Assembly: GCA_963834445.1 (NCBI GenBank)
Contig: CAWIBU010000007.1
Location: 429,471 to 493,470, forward strand
Source: PALSA-350 sp963834445
Lineage (GTDB): Bacteria > Acidobacteriota > Terriglobia > Terriglobales > Acidobacteriaceae
DNA length: 64,000 bases
Direction: 5' to 3'
The position numbers and the translations under genes are program-made. The first letter of the stretch is position 1, and each line of letters starts with the position of its first letter. Of the stretch, positions 8,580-16,792 are shown one piece after another. The notes under the pieces are model-generated. The model searched no databases and was not told the DNA's origin. It worked only from the letters and a program-made list of their open reading frames with translations.

Positions 8580-9821
8580 CTAAGCAACCACCTCAATGTC
8601 CCAACCCAGACCGGGGCTATCGGAGGGGCGCACATACACACCCTCCGGTCCGCGCGTTACATGGTTGTCTTCTTCGAATCGCCGATACACTTCATCCGGC
8701 CCACCCGGCGGCGGCATAAACGTCTCTGCCCACGGGCTATTCGGCGTTGCCAGAATGAAGTGAATGGAGTCGAACGCGCCACCGCCATGCGGAATCACCG
8801 GGATGTCGTACGCAGCGGCCAGCGCGCCGATGCGGCGCAGCTCCGTCATCCCCCCGCACCAATGGATATCGGGCTGCCAGATAGCCGCGCCGCGATGGTC
8901 AAGCAGCTGACGAAAAGCGTAGCGCGTATATTCATGTTCGCCGGTGGCAATGCGGGTTGACTTTATCTCAGCGCTCAGCCGCCCAAACCCTTCATAGTCG
9001 CGCGGCTGCAGGCACTCCTCCATCCAGTAAACCCGATACGGCTCAACCAGCTTAGCCATCTCGAGGGTGTACTGTTCGTTCCACGCCATATAGCAATCGA
9101 GCATCACGTCGCCATCCGGCCCCAGCTGTTCTCGTGTCGACTGCACCAGCGCCACATTTTTCTTTTGCCCTTCATACCCATCGGCCGGCCCAAACGGAAT
9201 CGCCACCTTGACCCTTTTGTAACCGAACTTGAAATGTTGCTGGATGTCGTTGCCGGTGCAGTACGCAGGGATACGCGGCTTGGTCTCCCCACCCAGCAAC
9301 TCGTAAACCGGAAGATGGAGCGCTTTACCAATCAAATCCCAAAGCGCCAGGTCCACTCCGCTGACGGCGTTGATTGCAATCCCGGCCTGCCCATAGGGCA
9401 GGGTAGAGCGGTACATGATGTCCCAAAGCCGTTCCACATCGAAGGGATCCTGCCCGATGAGCAACTTCACCAGGTGCTGCTCCACCACCAGGCCGCCACC
9501 CGCTCCACCGGTTCCATACCCGGTCACGCCCTTGTCGGTCGTGATCTCCACCGTAAACCCCTCAAGCTTGCCGGGGTCGGGATTCCACAGCGACCGCGTC
9601 GCTTTGTAGGCAGGGTAGATAGACATCGGATTCGCCACTTCCACCCCGCCGGTAGACCACGAACCGGGCGCCGGGGTGTAGGCGGGCACTGGCCGCTTCG
9701 GCCGGGTCTTGACCAAACTCACGCCGGTGATCTTCAGCTTGCTCCTTTCCTCCTGGAAGGCGAGGGCAGGCAGTGTGATGGCGAACAGTCCGCCGAGCTT
9801 GAGTAACGATCTCCGATTCAT
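8580..9821 (-). CDS. L-rhamnonate dehydratase-like enolase-superfamily protein with Tat-type signal
   Basis: The start is set at the ATG at 9821 (413 residues), preceded by GGAG. Upstream in-frame codons have no homology. The N-terminus NRRSLLKLGGLFAITLPALA looks like a twin-arginine export signal. The rest is a mandelate-racemase/enolase-type barrel. Metal ligands are Asp242 (VMLDCYMAW), Glu268 (YWMEE) and Glu295 (ATGEHEYT); the catalytic dyad candidates are Asp318 (QPDIHWCGG) and His345 (VIPHGGG). The GYKRVKVAIPFGPADG segment is typical of rhamnonate dehydratases, which convert L-rhamnonate to 2-keto-3-deoxy-L-rhamnonate. Pairing with a rhamnosidase fits. An exported dehydratase would be unusual; another acid-sugar substrate remains possible. 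Confidence 0.8.
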   Translation of the reverse strand: MNRRSLLKLGGLFAITLPALAFQEERSKLKITGVSLVKTRPKRPVPAYTPAPGSWSTGGVEVANPMSIYPAYKATRSLWNPDPGKLEGFTVEITTDKGVTGYGTGGAGGGLVVEQHLVKLLIGQDPFDVERLWDIMYRSTLPYGQAGIAINAVSGVDLALWDLIGKALHLPVYELLGGETKPRIPAYCTGNDIQQHFKFGYKRVKVAIPFGPADGYEGQKKNVALVQSTREQLGPDGDVMLDCYMAWNEQYTLEMAKLVEPYRVYWMEECLQPRDYEGFGRLSAEIKSTRIATGEHEYTRYAFRQLLDHRGAAIWQPDIHWCGGMTELRRIGALAAAYDIPVIPHGGGAFDSIHFILATPNSPWAETFMPPPGGPDEVYRRFEEDNHVTRGPEGVYVRPSDSPGLGWDIEVVA

Positions 9822-10096
9822 GGGCGAGACTCCGTGTGGAAACAGCACGACGGATTGTACATCCGGCGAATCGCCATTCAGGCCTGGCGCGGACTTCTCA
9901 TGACGGAAGATGTGCGGCCTGGTCAACGATTTGCAGCTCCGCAGCGAGAATTCCTGCGTTCGGCCATCGCTTGCCTGCAAAATAAAAAATCCCGACCACC
10001 TGGGACCGGTCGCGTGAGCGGGCGGCCCCAAATGAGCAGGAACAGGTTTGAGTATGGTTCGTCGGCTACTCGAAATCTAACTCAGCCACCACTGTG

Positions 10097-10468
10097 TTAG
10101 TTGGAAGCGTCGGCAGTCTGCACGGCGCCCTGCGAAGCCTTCAGAGACATCCGCTGCTTTTCGAGATCTGCATTTTCCGTCTCGAGCTTCTTCTTCTCTT
10201 CCATCAGCTTCTTGTTGGAAGCATCGAGTTTCTGCGCGTCTTTCAGAAGAATCTGGTTCTTCTTGACGATCGCGCGCTGGGTGTTGACCTGGTCCGTCAG
10301 GGTCTTATTCTGCGCGGCGAGCTTCTCACGCAGGGAGGAATAATCCACCGAGGAGTCGTTCGCGTTGGCTGGTAGCACGATGGGCGTGGTAGTCGTGTCG
10401 CTGCTCTGGCAGAAACCTGGAACGGCAGAGAGAGACAGCAGGAGGGCACATGTTGGAAGTAGACGCAT
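10097..10468 (-). CDS. Secreted coiled-coil protein, unknown function
   Basis: The product has 123 residues from the ATG at 10468, chosen because a clean signal peptide follows (MRLLPTCALLLSLSAVPGFC). The mature chain from about residue 48 is heptad-like and charged (DYSSLREKLAAQNKTLTDQV through KKLMEEKKKLETENADLEKQ), predicting one long coiled coil with few aromatic residues. Small periplasmic coiled-coil proteins of this kind are common and mostly uncharacterised. It is divergent from the next secreted protein across a 351-base gap. No function is proposed. Confidence 0.65.
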   Translation of the reverse strand: MRLLPTCALLLSLSAVPGFCQSSDTTTTPIVLPANANDSSVDYSSLREKLAAQNKTLTDQVNTQRAIVKKNQILLKDAQKLDASNKKLMEEKKKLETENADLEKQRMSLKASQGAVQTADASN

Positions 10469-10819
10469 ATTACACCTCAATCCCGTGGGTTGAACTTCAT
10501 CGAGCATCTCCTGGTGGCATACCAGGCGATAACTCATCGAATGGCCCCATAGTACTGAAAACGCAGCGGGTTGAAAGTATCACTTTCGGGCTACTGAGGC
10601 CGAACGCACGGGCCCTCACCCGCCCTGGTGGGCGCACGCGCACTACCCCGTAGCCGGAAAGTACACAGTCCATGTGACTTACTTGAGGCTAACCCAAAGG
10701 TGGAATACCCGGAAGGGAATCCGCTATCCCGCCCTTAAGTAATGCGATTGCCCGTGCTTGCTCTTGAAAAACAACAGGAGTACCGTTTTCACAGCAACCG
10801 TAGGACCCAGGGAGCACAC
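10469..10819. other. Non-coding gap between two divergent secreted-protein genes
   Basis: This 351-base stretch should hold the promoters of both flanking genes. I see a short perfect hairpin (GAAAGT-ATC-ACTTTC, 10573-10587) and GC-rich sequence. I see no convincing -35/-10 pair and no gene. Confidence 0.4.
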
Positions 10820-11362
10820 ATGAAAAGCACCGGCATTTTCTCGCTAGCCATTCTCCTCGCGACAACCGCCGCTGGCGGGCAAAGCTCGTTGACCTGGTCG
10901 CACCCCTTAAACACTGCTAACTGCCCGGTCGCGTTGCGGGCAGATCACGAAGGCCTTTTTGAAAAAAGAAACGTAAACGATCGCGAGTTTGGCCCAGGGA
11001 CGCCCGGCAAAGCGCAGCCGGCCACACTTGATCAGCGCATTCGCCTCACCATCACTAATCTTTCTGCGCACGACGTTGTGAGTGCAGATGTCACCGCCCA
11101 CGGCTTCAGTGAAAAGTGGAGAGCTGTGCCTTTGTCGAGCGCTGAACCGGTACCCGACCTTGCCAGGCAGCTTAAAGTCACGCTGGCGGTGAAAGGGAAT
11201 AAGAGTGCCTCTGACGACCTTGCGTTGCCGCACTTCACCACCGTCACGGCCATCGACCTAAACGCAGTCACCTATGCCGATGGCTCCTCGTGGCATGCCT
11301 CTGCACCATCCGCCTGCAGCGTCGTTCCCTCCATGCTCATGCTGGTCAGCAGCGCGGAGTAG
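10820..11362 (+). CDS. Secreted hypothetical protein
   Basis: The product has 180 residues from the ATG at 10820, which has GGGAG eight bases upstream and opens a signal peptide (MKSTGIFSLAILLATTAAG). The mature part shows beta-strand-like alternation (LDQRIRLTITNLSAHDVVSA and QLKVTLAVKG), as in small immunoglobulin-like or transglutaminase-associated domains. Two late cysteines are not arranged in a known motif. I do not recognise the family. Related short proteins with a first conserved Cys (NTANCPVALRA) are, from memory, common in Acidobacteria. Confidence 0.6.
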   Translation: MKSTGIFSLAILLATTAAGGQSSLTWSHPLNTANCPVALRADHEGLFEKRNVNDREFGPGTPGKAQPATLDQRIRLTITNLSAHDVVSADVTAHGFSEKWRAVPLSSAEPVPDLARQLKVTLAVKGNKSASDDLALPHFTTVTAIDLNAVTYADGSSWHASAPSACSVVPSMLMLVSSAE

Positions 11363-11518
11363 CTCTGAGCCGTTGCAGCGGTTGCGCCGTGTGGCTTCTG
11401 CAACAATGGGTGGGTATCCCACTCAAGCCAACACCACCCTTGCATGAGTCACCACCCTTTGTCGCAGAACCCGGCTTGGGACTGCTGTGCCGTTGCAGCA
11501 AGCCTAAGTGAGATAAAT

Positions 11519-11541
11519 GGGAGCGTTCCCAAATTGCTCCC
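11519..11541 (-). terminator. Weak hairpin after the esterase gene
   Basis: On the minus strand GGGAGC and GCTCCC pair around an 11-base loop just past the esterase stop codon, followed by ATTTAT. The stem is only six pairs, so this is tentative. Confidence 0.3.
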
Positions 11542-11544
11542 CAC

Positions 11545-12606
11545 TTATCGAGCGAGCTGCTTCAGCATAAAGTCCGCCATGATGTGGTTGGCCTCAAGCG
11601 ACTCAGGCAGCGAAGCGTTGTACCAAAAGGCGTGAGGCAGCGCATCGAAGACGACGAGCCGTGCATCGACCCCGGCGCGCAGGTACGCGCGGTGCAGGTT
11701 AGCCGTGCCGCTGAGCAGCGCATCGCGCCCGCTGGTGATGAAGAGAGCCGGCGGCAGCCCATGCAAATCCGCGTAGATGGGCGAGAGCACCGGATCTTTT
11801 GCATCAGTCGTACCGACATAATAGGGATCGTGTACCCCATGATCGGGTGGATCCAGGTGGCCCGCGAATCCCTGCAGGGTGTAGATTGCCTGGGTGTCCG
11901 CCTCCTGGGCAAAACCGTCGACAGTGCTGAAGATGCCCAGCGCCGCAGGCATGGGGAGGCCGAGCAATTTGAGCTTCACTGCTACCTCCGCGGTGATCGC
12001 GGCCCCCGCGGATGTTCCATAGATCACGATGTGGCTGGGCTTGTAGGTCTTGAGCAACTCCCGGTAGACCGCGACCGCGTCGTCTACTCCAGCGGGGAAT
12101 GGATGCTCCGGGGCCAGGCGGTAGAGCACCGCGATCACTTTGATTCCCGTGTAACCGGCGATGGGGATACTTTCCGAAAACGAGCCGGAGTCTGCATTAA
12201 AGCCACCGCCGTGCAAGTTTATGAGGACCTTGTCGCCGTTGCTGCTGGACAAGTTCGCAGGAGTGACGATGCGGACCGGGACGCCGGCAACCGTTGTCTC
12301 CGCAATAGTGTTGGGGCAAAGCTTACTCCAGGCCGCACGCGCACGCTCCCCGGACACTTCCATGTGCGCTCTGCGCTGTTCCAGCGACTCGGCCGGCCCT
12401 TGATCCGGTGTTCTGCGGATAAGAAAGTTCCGCGCTTCTGGGCTCAGATCGGGTGGAACGGGGACGACCCGCGTGACGTAGGCGGTGCCCTGCTCGTCAA
12501 TGTAGCTGGTGTCTCGCGTGGCGGCGGTGGCTGCTGTGGTGGGGGATTGCGCAACCACCGGTGTCGCGATGGCCAGAAGAAGAAGAGAAATGCAGCGAAG
12601 CGGCAT
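11545..12606 (-). CDS. Secreted esterase/lipase of the HSL-like alpha/beta hydrolase family
   Basis: The product has 353 residues with a signal peptide (MPLRCISLLLLAIATPVVAQ). The core has the family's oxyanion motif HGGGF (INLHGGGFNAD) about 80 residues before the nucleophile elbow YGTSAGAAIT. A late SGRDALL gives the Asp and DALPHAFWY gives the His. This matches hormone-sensitive-lipase-like (acetyl-hydrolase, BD-FAE/Aes) esterases acting on short acyl or carbohydrate esters. An exported form may deacetylate plant polysaccharide, but this is inference. The gene is monocistronic, with a tRNA-Ser upstream on the same strand. Confidence 0.85.
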   Translation of the reverse strand: MPLRCISLLLLAIATPVVAQSPTTAATAATRDTSYIDEQGTAYVTRVVPVPPDLSPEARNFLIRRTPDQGPAESLEQRRAHMEVSGERARAAWSKLCPNTIAETTVAGVPVRIVTPANLSSSNGDKVLINLHGGGFNADSGSFSESIPIAGYTGIKVIAVLYRLAPEHPFPAGVDDAVAVYRELLKTYKPSHIVIYGTSAGAAITAEVAVKLKLLGLPMPAALGIFSTVDGFAQEADTQAIYTLQGFAGHLDPPDHGVHDPYYVGTTDAKDPVLSPIYADLHGLPPALFITSGRDALLSGTANLHRAYLRAGVDARLVVFDALPHAFWYNASLPESLEANHIMADFMLKQLAR

Positions 12607-12684
12607 GAACGGGGCTCCTGCGTGAGGTCGACCAATTCTACCGTCTGTGCGACCCCAGGCTCGCTCAGAGCGCGCCAGGTGCGC

Positions 12685-12772
12685 TGGCGGAGAGTGTGAG
12701 ATTCGAACTCACGGTACCTTGCGGTACACACGCTTTCCAAGCGTGCGCCTTAAGCCACTCGGCCAACTCTCC
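12685..12772 (-). tRNA. tRNA-Ser (anticodon GGA)
   Basis: The minus strand folds as a class II tRNA: acceptor GGAGAGT/ACTCTCC, D-loop with GGCCGAGTGGCTTAAGGC, anticodon stem CACGC-TTGGAAA-GCGTG with GGA, a long variable arm (TACC-GCAA-GGTA), and a T-arm with GTTCGAATC. Discriminator G and an encoded CCA end at 12685. The length of 88 including CCA is normal for serine. It decodes UCC/UCU. Confidence 0.97.
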
Positions 12773-12927
12773 CGGTTCCTCGGCAGCGCGAGGCCGCGCT
12801 ACCCAACCAAGTCCCTGTTAAGGGTAACATCTTGAAATTGCCCCGGCAAAGAAGCCGCCGAAAGCGGTGGAAGTCGCGTCTTGTCCAGGCTGGGGTCGAT
12901 TTCAAATCAATTAAGGTTAGAAAGACC

Positions 12928-14292
12928 ATGTTCTCCCCCGCTCCAGCCACACACGTGTCTTCCGCGACGCGCTTTCGCAGCGAACTCGCCGCTCTTTTGC
13001 TGCTGGCCATCCCGGTCGTGCTCTCCGAGCTGGGCTGGATGGCCATGTCTGTTGTGGACACGATCATGGTTGGCCGGCTGAGCCCGGCCGCCATTGGCGC
13101 GGTGGGCATCAGCAGCGCCATCTTCTACACCCCCGCGCTGTTCGGCATCGGTCTGTTGCTGGGCCTCGATACCCTGGTGGCCCAGGCATTCGGCCGCGGT
13201 GATTTCGACGATTGCCACCGGGCCCTGGCTCAGGGCGTTTACCTCGCCATCTTGTACGCACCCCTTGCCATGCTCATGGTGGGGTTCGCGCCCCATCTCT
13301 TTCCCCTGATAGGAATCACCGAGGCGGTGCGCGGCCCTGCCCGCCAATACCTCACTCTGCTCAACTACAGCGCTCTTCCGCTGCTGGTCTACGTTGCCTT
13401 CCGCCGCTACCTGCAGGGCGTGGGCAAAGTGCGTCCGGTGACCTTCGCCCTCATCTCCGCCAACCTGGTCAACTGGTTCGGCAACTGGGCCCTCATCTAC
13501 GGCAAGCTGGGTCTCCCTGCCATGGGCGTCCGCGGGTCTGCCCTATCTACGGTGGTGGCTCGCGTCTATATGGCCAGCGTCCTGGTCTTTTGGGCATGGA
13601 AGCATGAGCGGGAGCGCGGGCACCCGCTCTTCGCCCATTGGCCAGGCTTGCAACTCGCCCGCTTCCGCCGCTTGCTGGCGCTCGGTTGGCCCGCGGCTTC
13701 TCAACTGCTCTTTGAAGTAGGGGCCTTTAGTGTCGCGACTCTGCTGGCGGGGCGCCTCGCGCCAGATGTCCTGGCCGCGCACCAGATCGTGTTGAACTCC
13801 GCCAGCGTCACCTACATGGTGCCTCTCGGAGTTTCCGCCGCTGCCGCCATCTCCGTGGGCCATGCCATCGGAGCAGGGGACCGCGCCCGTGCGCGCCGCA
13901 ATGGCTCGATGGCCATCGCCCTCGGCGCCGTCTTCATGGCCCTCGCCGCCACTGTGTTCCTCACCTTGCCGCGCATGCTCATCCACATCTACACCCACGA
14001 AGCCCAAACCGTTAGCGTCGGCGTACGCCTGCTCGCAGTCGCCGCCGTGTTTCAGGTGTTCGATGGTATTCAGGGCATCGGCACCGGCGCCTTGCGCGGC
14101 CTGGGTAAAACCCGCGGCCCCATGCTGATCAACATCGTGGCCTACGGAGTCATCGGCCTCCCAGTTGGCTATCTACTCTGTTTCCACACGCGCTTCGGAA
14201 TCTATGGCCTTTGGACCGGCCTCACCCTCGCGCTCATCTTTGCCGCCGCGCTGGTGCTGACACAATGGCGCAAAGAATCAAGAGTCGCTTGA
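12928..14292 (+). CDS. MATE-family multidrug/Na+ antiporter (NorM-like)
   Basis: The product has 454 residues from the ATG at 12928; the longer frame from 12832 adds only a basic tail without homology. Twelve membrane segments in two halves are visible. The family signature pattern appears in SVVDTIMVGRLSPAAIGAVG and the first-half GIGLLLGLDTLVAQAFGRGD, and is mirrored in the second half (VPLGVSAAAAISVGHAIGAGD). MATE proteins export cationic drugs or metabolites in exchange for Na+ or H+. The gene stands alone just after the tRNA (opposite strand). The family call is firm; the substrate is not predictable. Confidence 0.92.
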   Translation: MFSPAPATHVSSATRFRSELAALLLLAIPVVLSELGWMAMSVVDTIMVGRLSPAAIGAVGISSAIFYTPALFGIGLLLGLDTLVAQAFGRGDFDDCHRALAQGVYLAILYAPLAMLMVGFAPHLFPLIGITEAVRGPARQYLTLLNYSALPLLVYVAFRRYLQGVGKVRPVTFALISANLVNWFGNWALIYGKLGLPAMGVRGSALSTVVARVYMASVLVFWAWKHERERGHPLFAHWPGLQLARFRRLLALGWPAASQLLFEVGAFSVATLLAGRLAPDVLAAHQIVLNSASVTYMVPLGVSAAAAISVGHAIGAGDRARARRNGSMAIALGAVFMALAATVFLTLPRMLIHIYTHEAQTVSVGVRLLAVAAVFQVFDGIQGIGTGALRGLGKTRGPMLINIVAYGVIGLPVGYLLCFHTRFGIYGLWTGLTLALIFAAALVLTQWRKESRVA

Positions 14293-14651
14293 TCCCCATC
14301 GTCTGCTAAACTCTCGACCATCCCTATCGAAAGGGATGCCTCGCCAGCACCTCTGTAACCGGCAATTATTTGCCCTTGGACGCTCTAAAAGACCTAAGCG
14401 GACAGACATACTTTACTGCGTGTACAGTTCGTCTTTACTAAACGACAAACTTCTCGTAAGTCCCAGACTTATCCGCGAATCGTCAGTTTTTCACGATGGA
14501 ACGTGGACCTTCTGTATGTTAAAGTCCGCTTTAGATTCGCTTGAGTTTCACCGTTTCTCTATACCCCCGATAGAGTTTGTAATTTTTGTGACAGGCAATC
14601 GCTTTGCCCGGTTGCCGGGCACGTGGTGCCTTTCCAGAAGGGTGGTGTGAG
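14293..14651. other. AT-richer non-coding gap with hairpins
   Basis: The 359 bases between the MATE gene and a small hypothetical gene are richer in A and T than their surroundings. A small hairpin right after the MATE stop (ATCCCT-N6-AGGGAT, 14320-14337) may act in termination. An open frame across most of the gap shows no plausible protein features, so I leave it out. Confidence 0.4.
14557..14590 (+). terminator. Candidate rho-independent terminator
   Basis: CTCTAT (14557-14562) and ATAGAG (14570-14575) form a stem with a C-rich loop, followed by TTTGTAATTTTTG. What transcript it would end is unclear; the MATE message could run this far. Confidence 0.4.
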
Positions 14652-14903
14652 ATGCCGCTAACGCCGTCAGATATGTTGCAAATCCAATCCGCTATCGATG
14701 CCTATCGGAAGAAGTTTCCCGGCAGGCCGTCTCCCTCCGCAACTGAGGCTCTGGCGTGGCAGGCGGACAGACGAGGACGCAAACAGTGGGCCAAACAGAA
14801 CAGTCAGATCGGGTCAGGCGATGACCGCACGGAATCTTCGTTCTGGCAATCGTTGGTGAGCTGGTGGAAGAGAAACGGAATACCGCACTCGGAGCGCGCC
14901 TGA
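14652..14903 (+). CDS. Small hypothetical protein
   Basis: The product has 83 residues from the ATG at 14652 (GGTGTGAG precedes it). It is hydrophilic and rich in Ser, Trp and Arg, with a proline/serine turn (KKFPGRPSPSATEALAWQ) between two likely helices. It could be a small DNA- or RNA-associated protein, but nothing is recognisable. It lies 97 bases upstream of a methyltransferase on the same strand. The region is AT-richer than the core. The coding status is uncertain. Confidence 0.4.
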   Translation: MPLTPSDMLQIQSAIDAYRKKFPGRPSPSATEALAWQADRRGRKQWAKQNSQIGSGDDRTESSFWQSLVSWWKRNGIPHSERA

Positions 14904-15000
14904 TCGATTAGCCAATCTTGCGGGTCCCGGAAATGGTTGCGGGTCAAGTGTAGAAGGGGCCCCGAGGTCAAGATTATCGAGAAGGGAGTTGCTCGGAACG

Positions 15001-15669
15001 ATGAATATCCACGATATCTACCGTCCGATCCTCAGGCACTTTCGCAAGTCGCGCATGAAGAACTTCTATCGCGCCTTATCGATTACTCCACAAACCAGAA
15101 TTCTGGATGTCGGCGGCAATGCTTTCATCTGGGAAATCGCTACGCAAAACGGGCTCCCGTCCATCGACAACATTACCGTTCTCAATATCTACGAAGAAGA
15201 CCACGCGAAATTGCCCGCGAATGTGCGGTGGGTGGTGGGCAATGGTTGTCACTTGCCCTTCGAGGACGGGGAATTCGATATCGTCTTTTCCAACTCGGTG
15301 ATCGAACATCTGGGCGCCTACGATTCTCAGCTCTGCTTTGCCAAAGAAATTTCTCGTGTCGGCAAGGGCTACTGGGTACAGACGCCCGACCCGAGGTTTT
15401 TTGTAGAACCTCACTATCTGTCTCCGTTCGTGCATTGGCTACCCACCGATATGCGCCGCAAGGTAGTGAGGTATGCCACCACCTGGGGTCTTCTCACCCG
15501 GCCCAGCAAGCAACAAATTGACGACAGGCTAAACGAGATCCGGCTAATTGCGCCAAAGGAGTTCAGGGCAATGTTTCCCGGGGCTGAGATCATTTACGAA
15601 CGCTGGATTGGTATGCCCAAATCGCTCGTCGCCAAGTGTGTCTATCACGGTCCGCCATCCCCTGCCTGA
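15001..15669 (+). CDS. SAM-dependent methyltransferase (type 11 class)
   Basis: The product has 222 residues from the ATG at 15001. A TTG at 14989 lies too close to the GGGAG site. Motif I appears as TRILDVGGNAFIWEIA, followed by an acidic end of strand 2 (NIYEEDHA), GNGCHLPFEDGEFDIVFSNS for the post-I/motif II region, and VIEHL, the usual pattern of class I methyltransferases. The C-terminal part is longer than the minimal fold and may hold the acceptor site. Neighbours (HddA-like kinase, GT4, acyltransferase) suggest methylation of a glycan or its precursor. Base composition is AT-richer than the flanking core genes. Confidence 0.85.
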   Translation: MNIHDIYRPILRHFRKSRMKNFYRALSITPQTRILDVGGNAFIWEIATQNGLPSIDNITVLNIYEEDHAKLPANVRWVVGNGCHLPFEDGEFDIVFSNSVIEHLGAYDSQLCFAKEISRVGKGYWVQTPDPRFFVEPHYLSPFVHWLPTDMRRKVVRYATTWGLLTRPSKQQIDDRLNEIRLIAPKEFRAMFPGAEIIYERWIGMPKSLVAKCVYHGPPSPA

Positions 15670-15690
15670 AGTCCGTTACGGCATCCATAA

Positions 15691-15722
15691 AAATGGCCCG
15701 GGCACTTCGTCCCGGGCCATTT
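15691..15722. terminator. Bidirectional rho-independent terminator
   Basis: There is a perfect 12-base stem (AAATGGCCCGGG / CCCGGGCCATTT) with an 8-base loop between two convergent genes. Read on the minus strand it is followed by a run of T (ATTTTTATGG), so it best serves the HddA-like gene. It probably also stops the methyltransferase transcript. Confidence 0.88.
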
Positions 15723-15757
15723 CAGTGAATCGATTCTAACCAATCTGCAGAAGAGTC

Positions 15758-16741
15758 TTACTGCGTGAGCAACTTGGTCCCTTCAAAGTCGAACTTGAAG
15801 CGCACTTCTTTCAAGCCATGCTCTTTCATCGCGTGCCGAAGTCTGGTCTTCTCCTCGGTGTAAAACATCAGGAAGCCACCCCCGCCGGCGCCGATCAATT
15901 TTCCCCCCATGGCCCCGTTTGCCAGCGCGTAGTCATATAACTCGTTGATGTGCAGGTTCGACATGTTATTCGAACGTTTCTTCTTGTTCTGCCAATGAAC
16001 ATTCATCAGCCGGGCAAACTCTTTCAGGTCTCCACCTTCCAGCGCCTGTTGGCTTTCGACCGCCAGTTCCTTCACAAAATGGAGATTTGCCAGCATGTCG
16101 TGATCCATCGTTTTGCTACGGTCGTTCTGCTCCTTCAACACCACCGACGCCGAACGCGAATATCCGGTAAAGAAGAGCAGCAGATTATCTTCGAGGTCGT
16201 ATCGCTTGTCTTCAGGTATGCGCAGCGGCCATGCGCGGACCTTGCCATCTTTACCAAACTCGAAACACGTAAGGCCGCCGTACGCCGCGATGTACTGATC
16301 CTGTTTGCCGATCGGCTCGCCCAGGCGATCGATTTCGATATGGCACGCCTGCTCCGCCAACTCCGCGGGATGAATCAAATTCTTCTGGTGCGCGTGCAAA
16401 GCCTTGAGCAACGCCGTGGTAAAACTACCCGAGGAACCAAGCCCCGTGCCCGCAGGAATATCGGCCATCGACGTCAGCTCCAGCGACCCGGCCTCGTCAA
16501 TTTCGGTCAGCCGTAACGATTCCCGAATGATGGGATGCTCGATCGTGCTGATCGTGTTGACCCGTTCCAGCCGCGAGTATTTGATGATGAATTCCTGTTG
16601 AAACGTATCGTGCAATGTTATGTAGACATAACGGTCGATGGCCGCTGCAATCAAAAAGCCACCATACGTCTCGTAGTAGGAAGGAAGGTCAGTACCACCG
16701 CCCCCCAGGGTGATGCGTAAAGGCGATCGGGTAATGATCAT
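15758..16741 (-). CDS. hddA: GHMP-family sugar kinase (D-glycero-D-manno-heptose 7-phosphate kinase-like)
   Basis: The product has 327 residues. It has the three GHMP motifs: RSPLRITLGGGGTDLPSYY at the N-terminus, the phosphate loop IPAGTGLGSSGSFTTALLKA near residue 100, and the C-terminal MGGKLIGAGGGGFLMFY. This pattern with GGGTDLP is typical of HddA and related L-fucose/heptose kinases that phosphorylate the anomeric carbon for GDP- or ADP-sugar formation. It lies 51 bases downstream of a GT4 glycosyltransferase on the same strand, so a role in surface glycan precursor supply is likely. The exact sugar is not certain because HddA-like enzymes vary. Confidence 0.85.
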   Translation of the reverse strand: MIITRSPLRITLGGGGTDLPSYYETYGGFLIAAAIDRYVYITLHDTFQQEFIIKYSRLERVNTISTIEHPIIRESLRLTEIDEAGSLELTSMADIPAGTGLGSSGSFTTALLKALHAHQKNLIHPAELAEQACHIEIDRLGEPIGKQDQYIAAYGGLTCFEFGKDGKVRAWPLRIPEDKRYDLEDNLLLFFTGYSRSASVVLKEQNDRSKTMDHDMLANLHFVKELAVESQQALEGGDLKEFARLMNVHWQNKKKRSNNMSNLHINELYDYALANGAMGGKLIGAGGGGFLMFYTEEKTRLRHAMKEHGLKEVRFKFDFEGTKLLTQ

Positions 16742-16792
16742 AAGTTAGCCAGCCCAGATGACACGCATGCAAAAAGCATCGATCACTCTTCC

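Noticed and set aside
12832..12927. N-terminal extension of the MATE protein from 12832
   Set aside because: It adds a basic tail with no family match; the ATG at 12928 is the better start.
14336..14650. A 104-codon open frame in the gap after the MATE gene
   Set aside because: The residue composition is not protein-like, there is no ribosome site, and a hairpin with T tract falls inside it.
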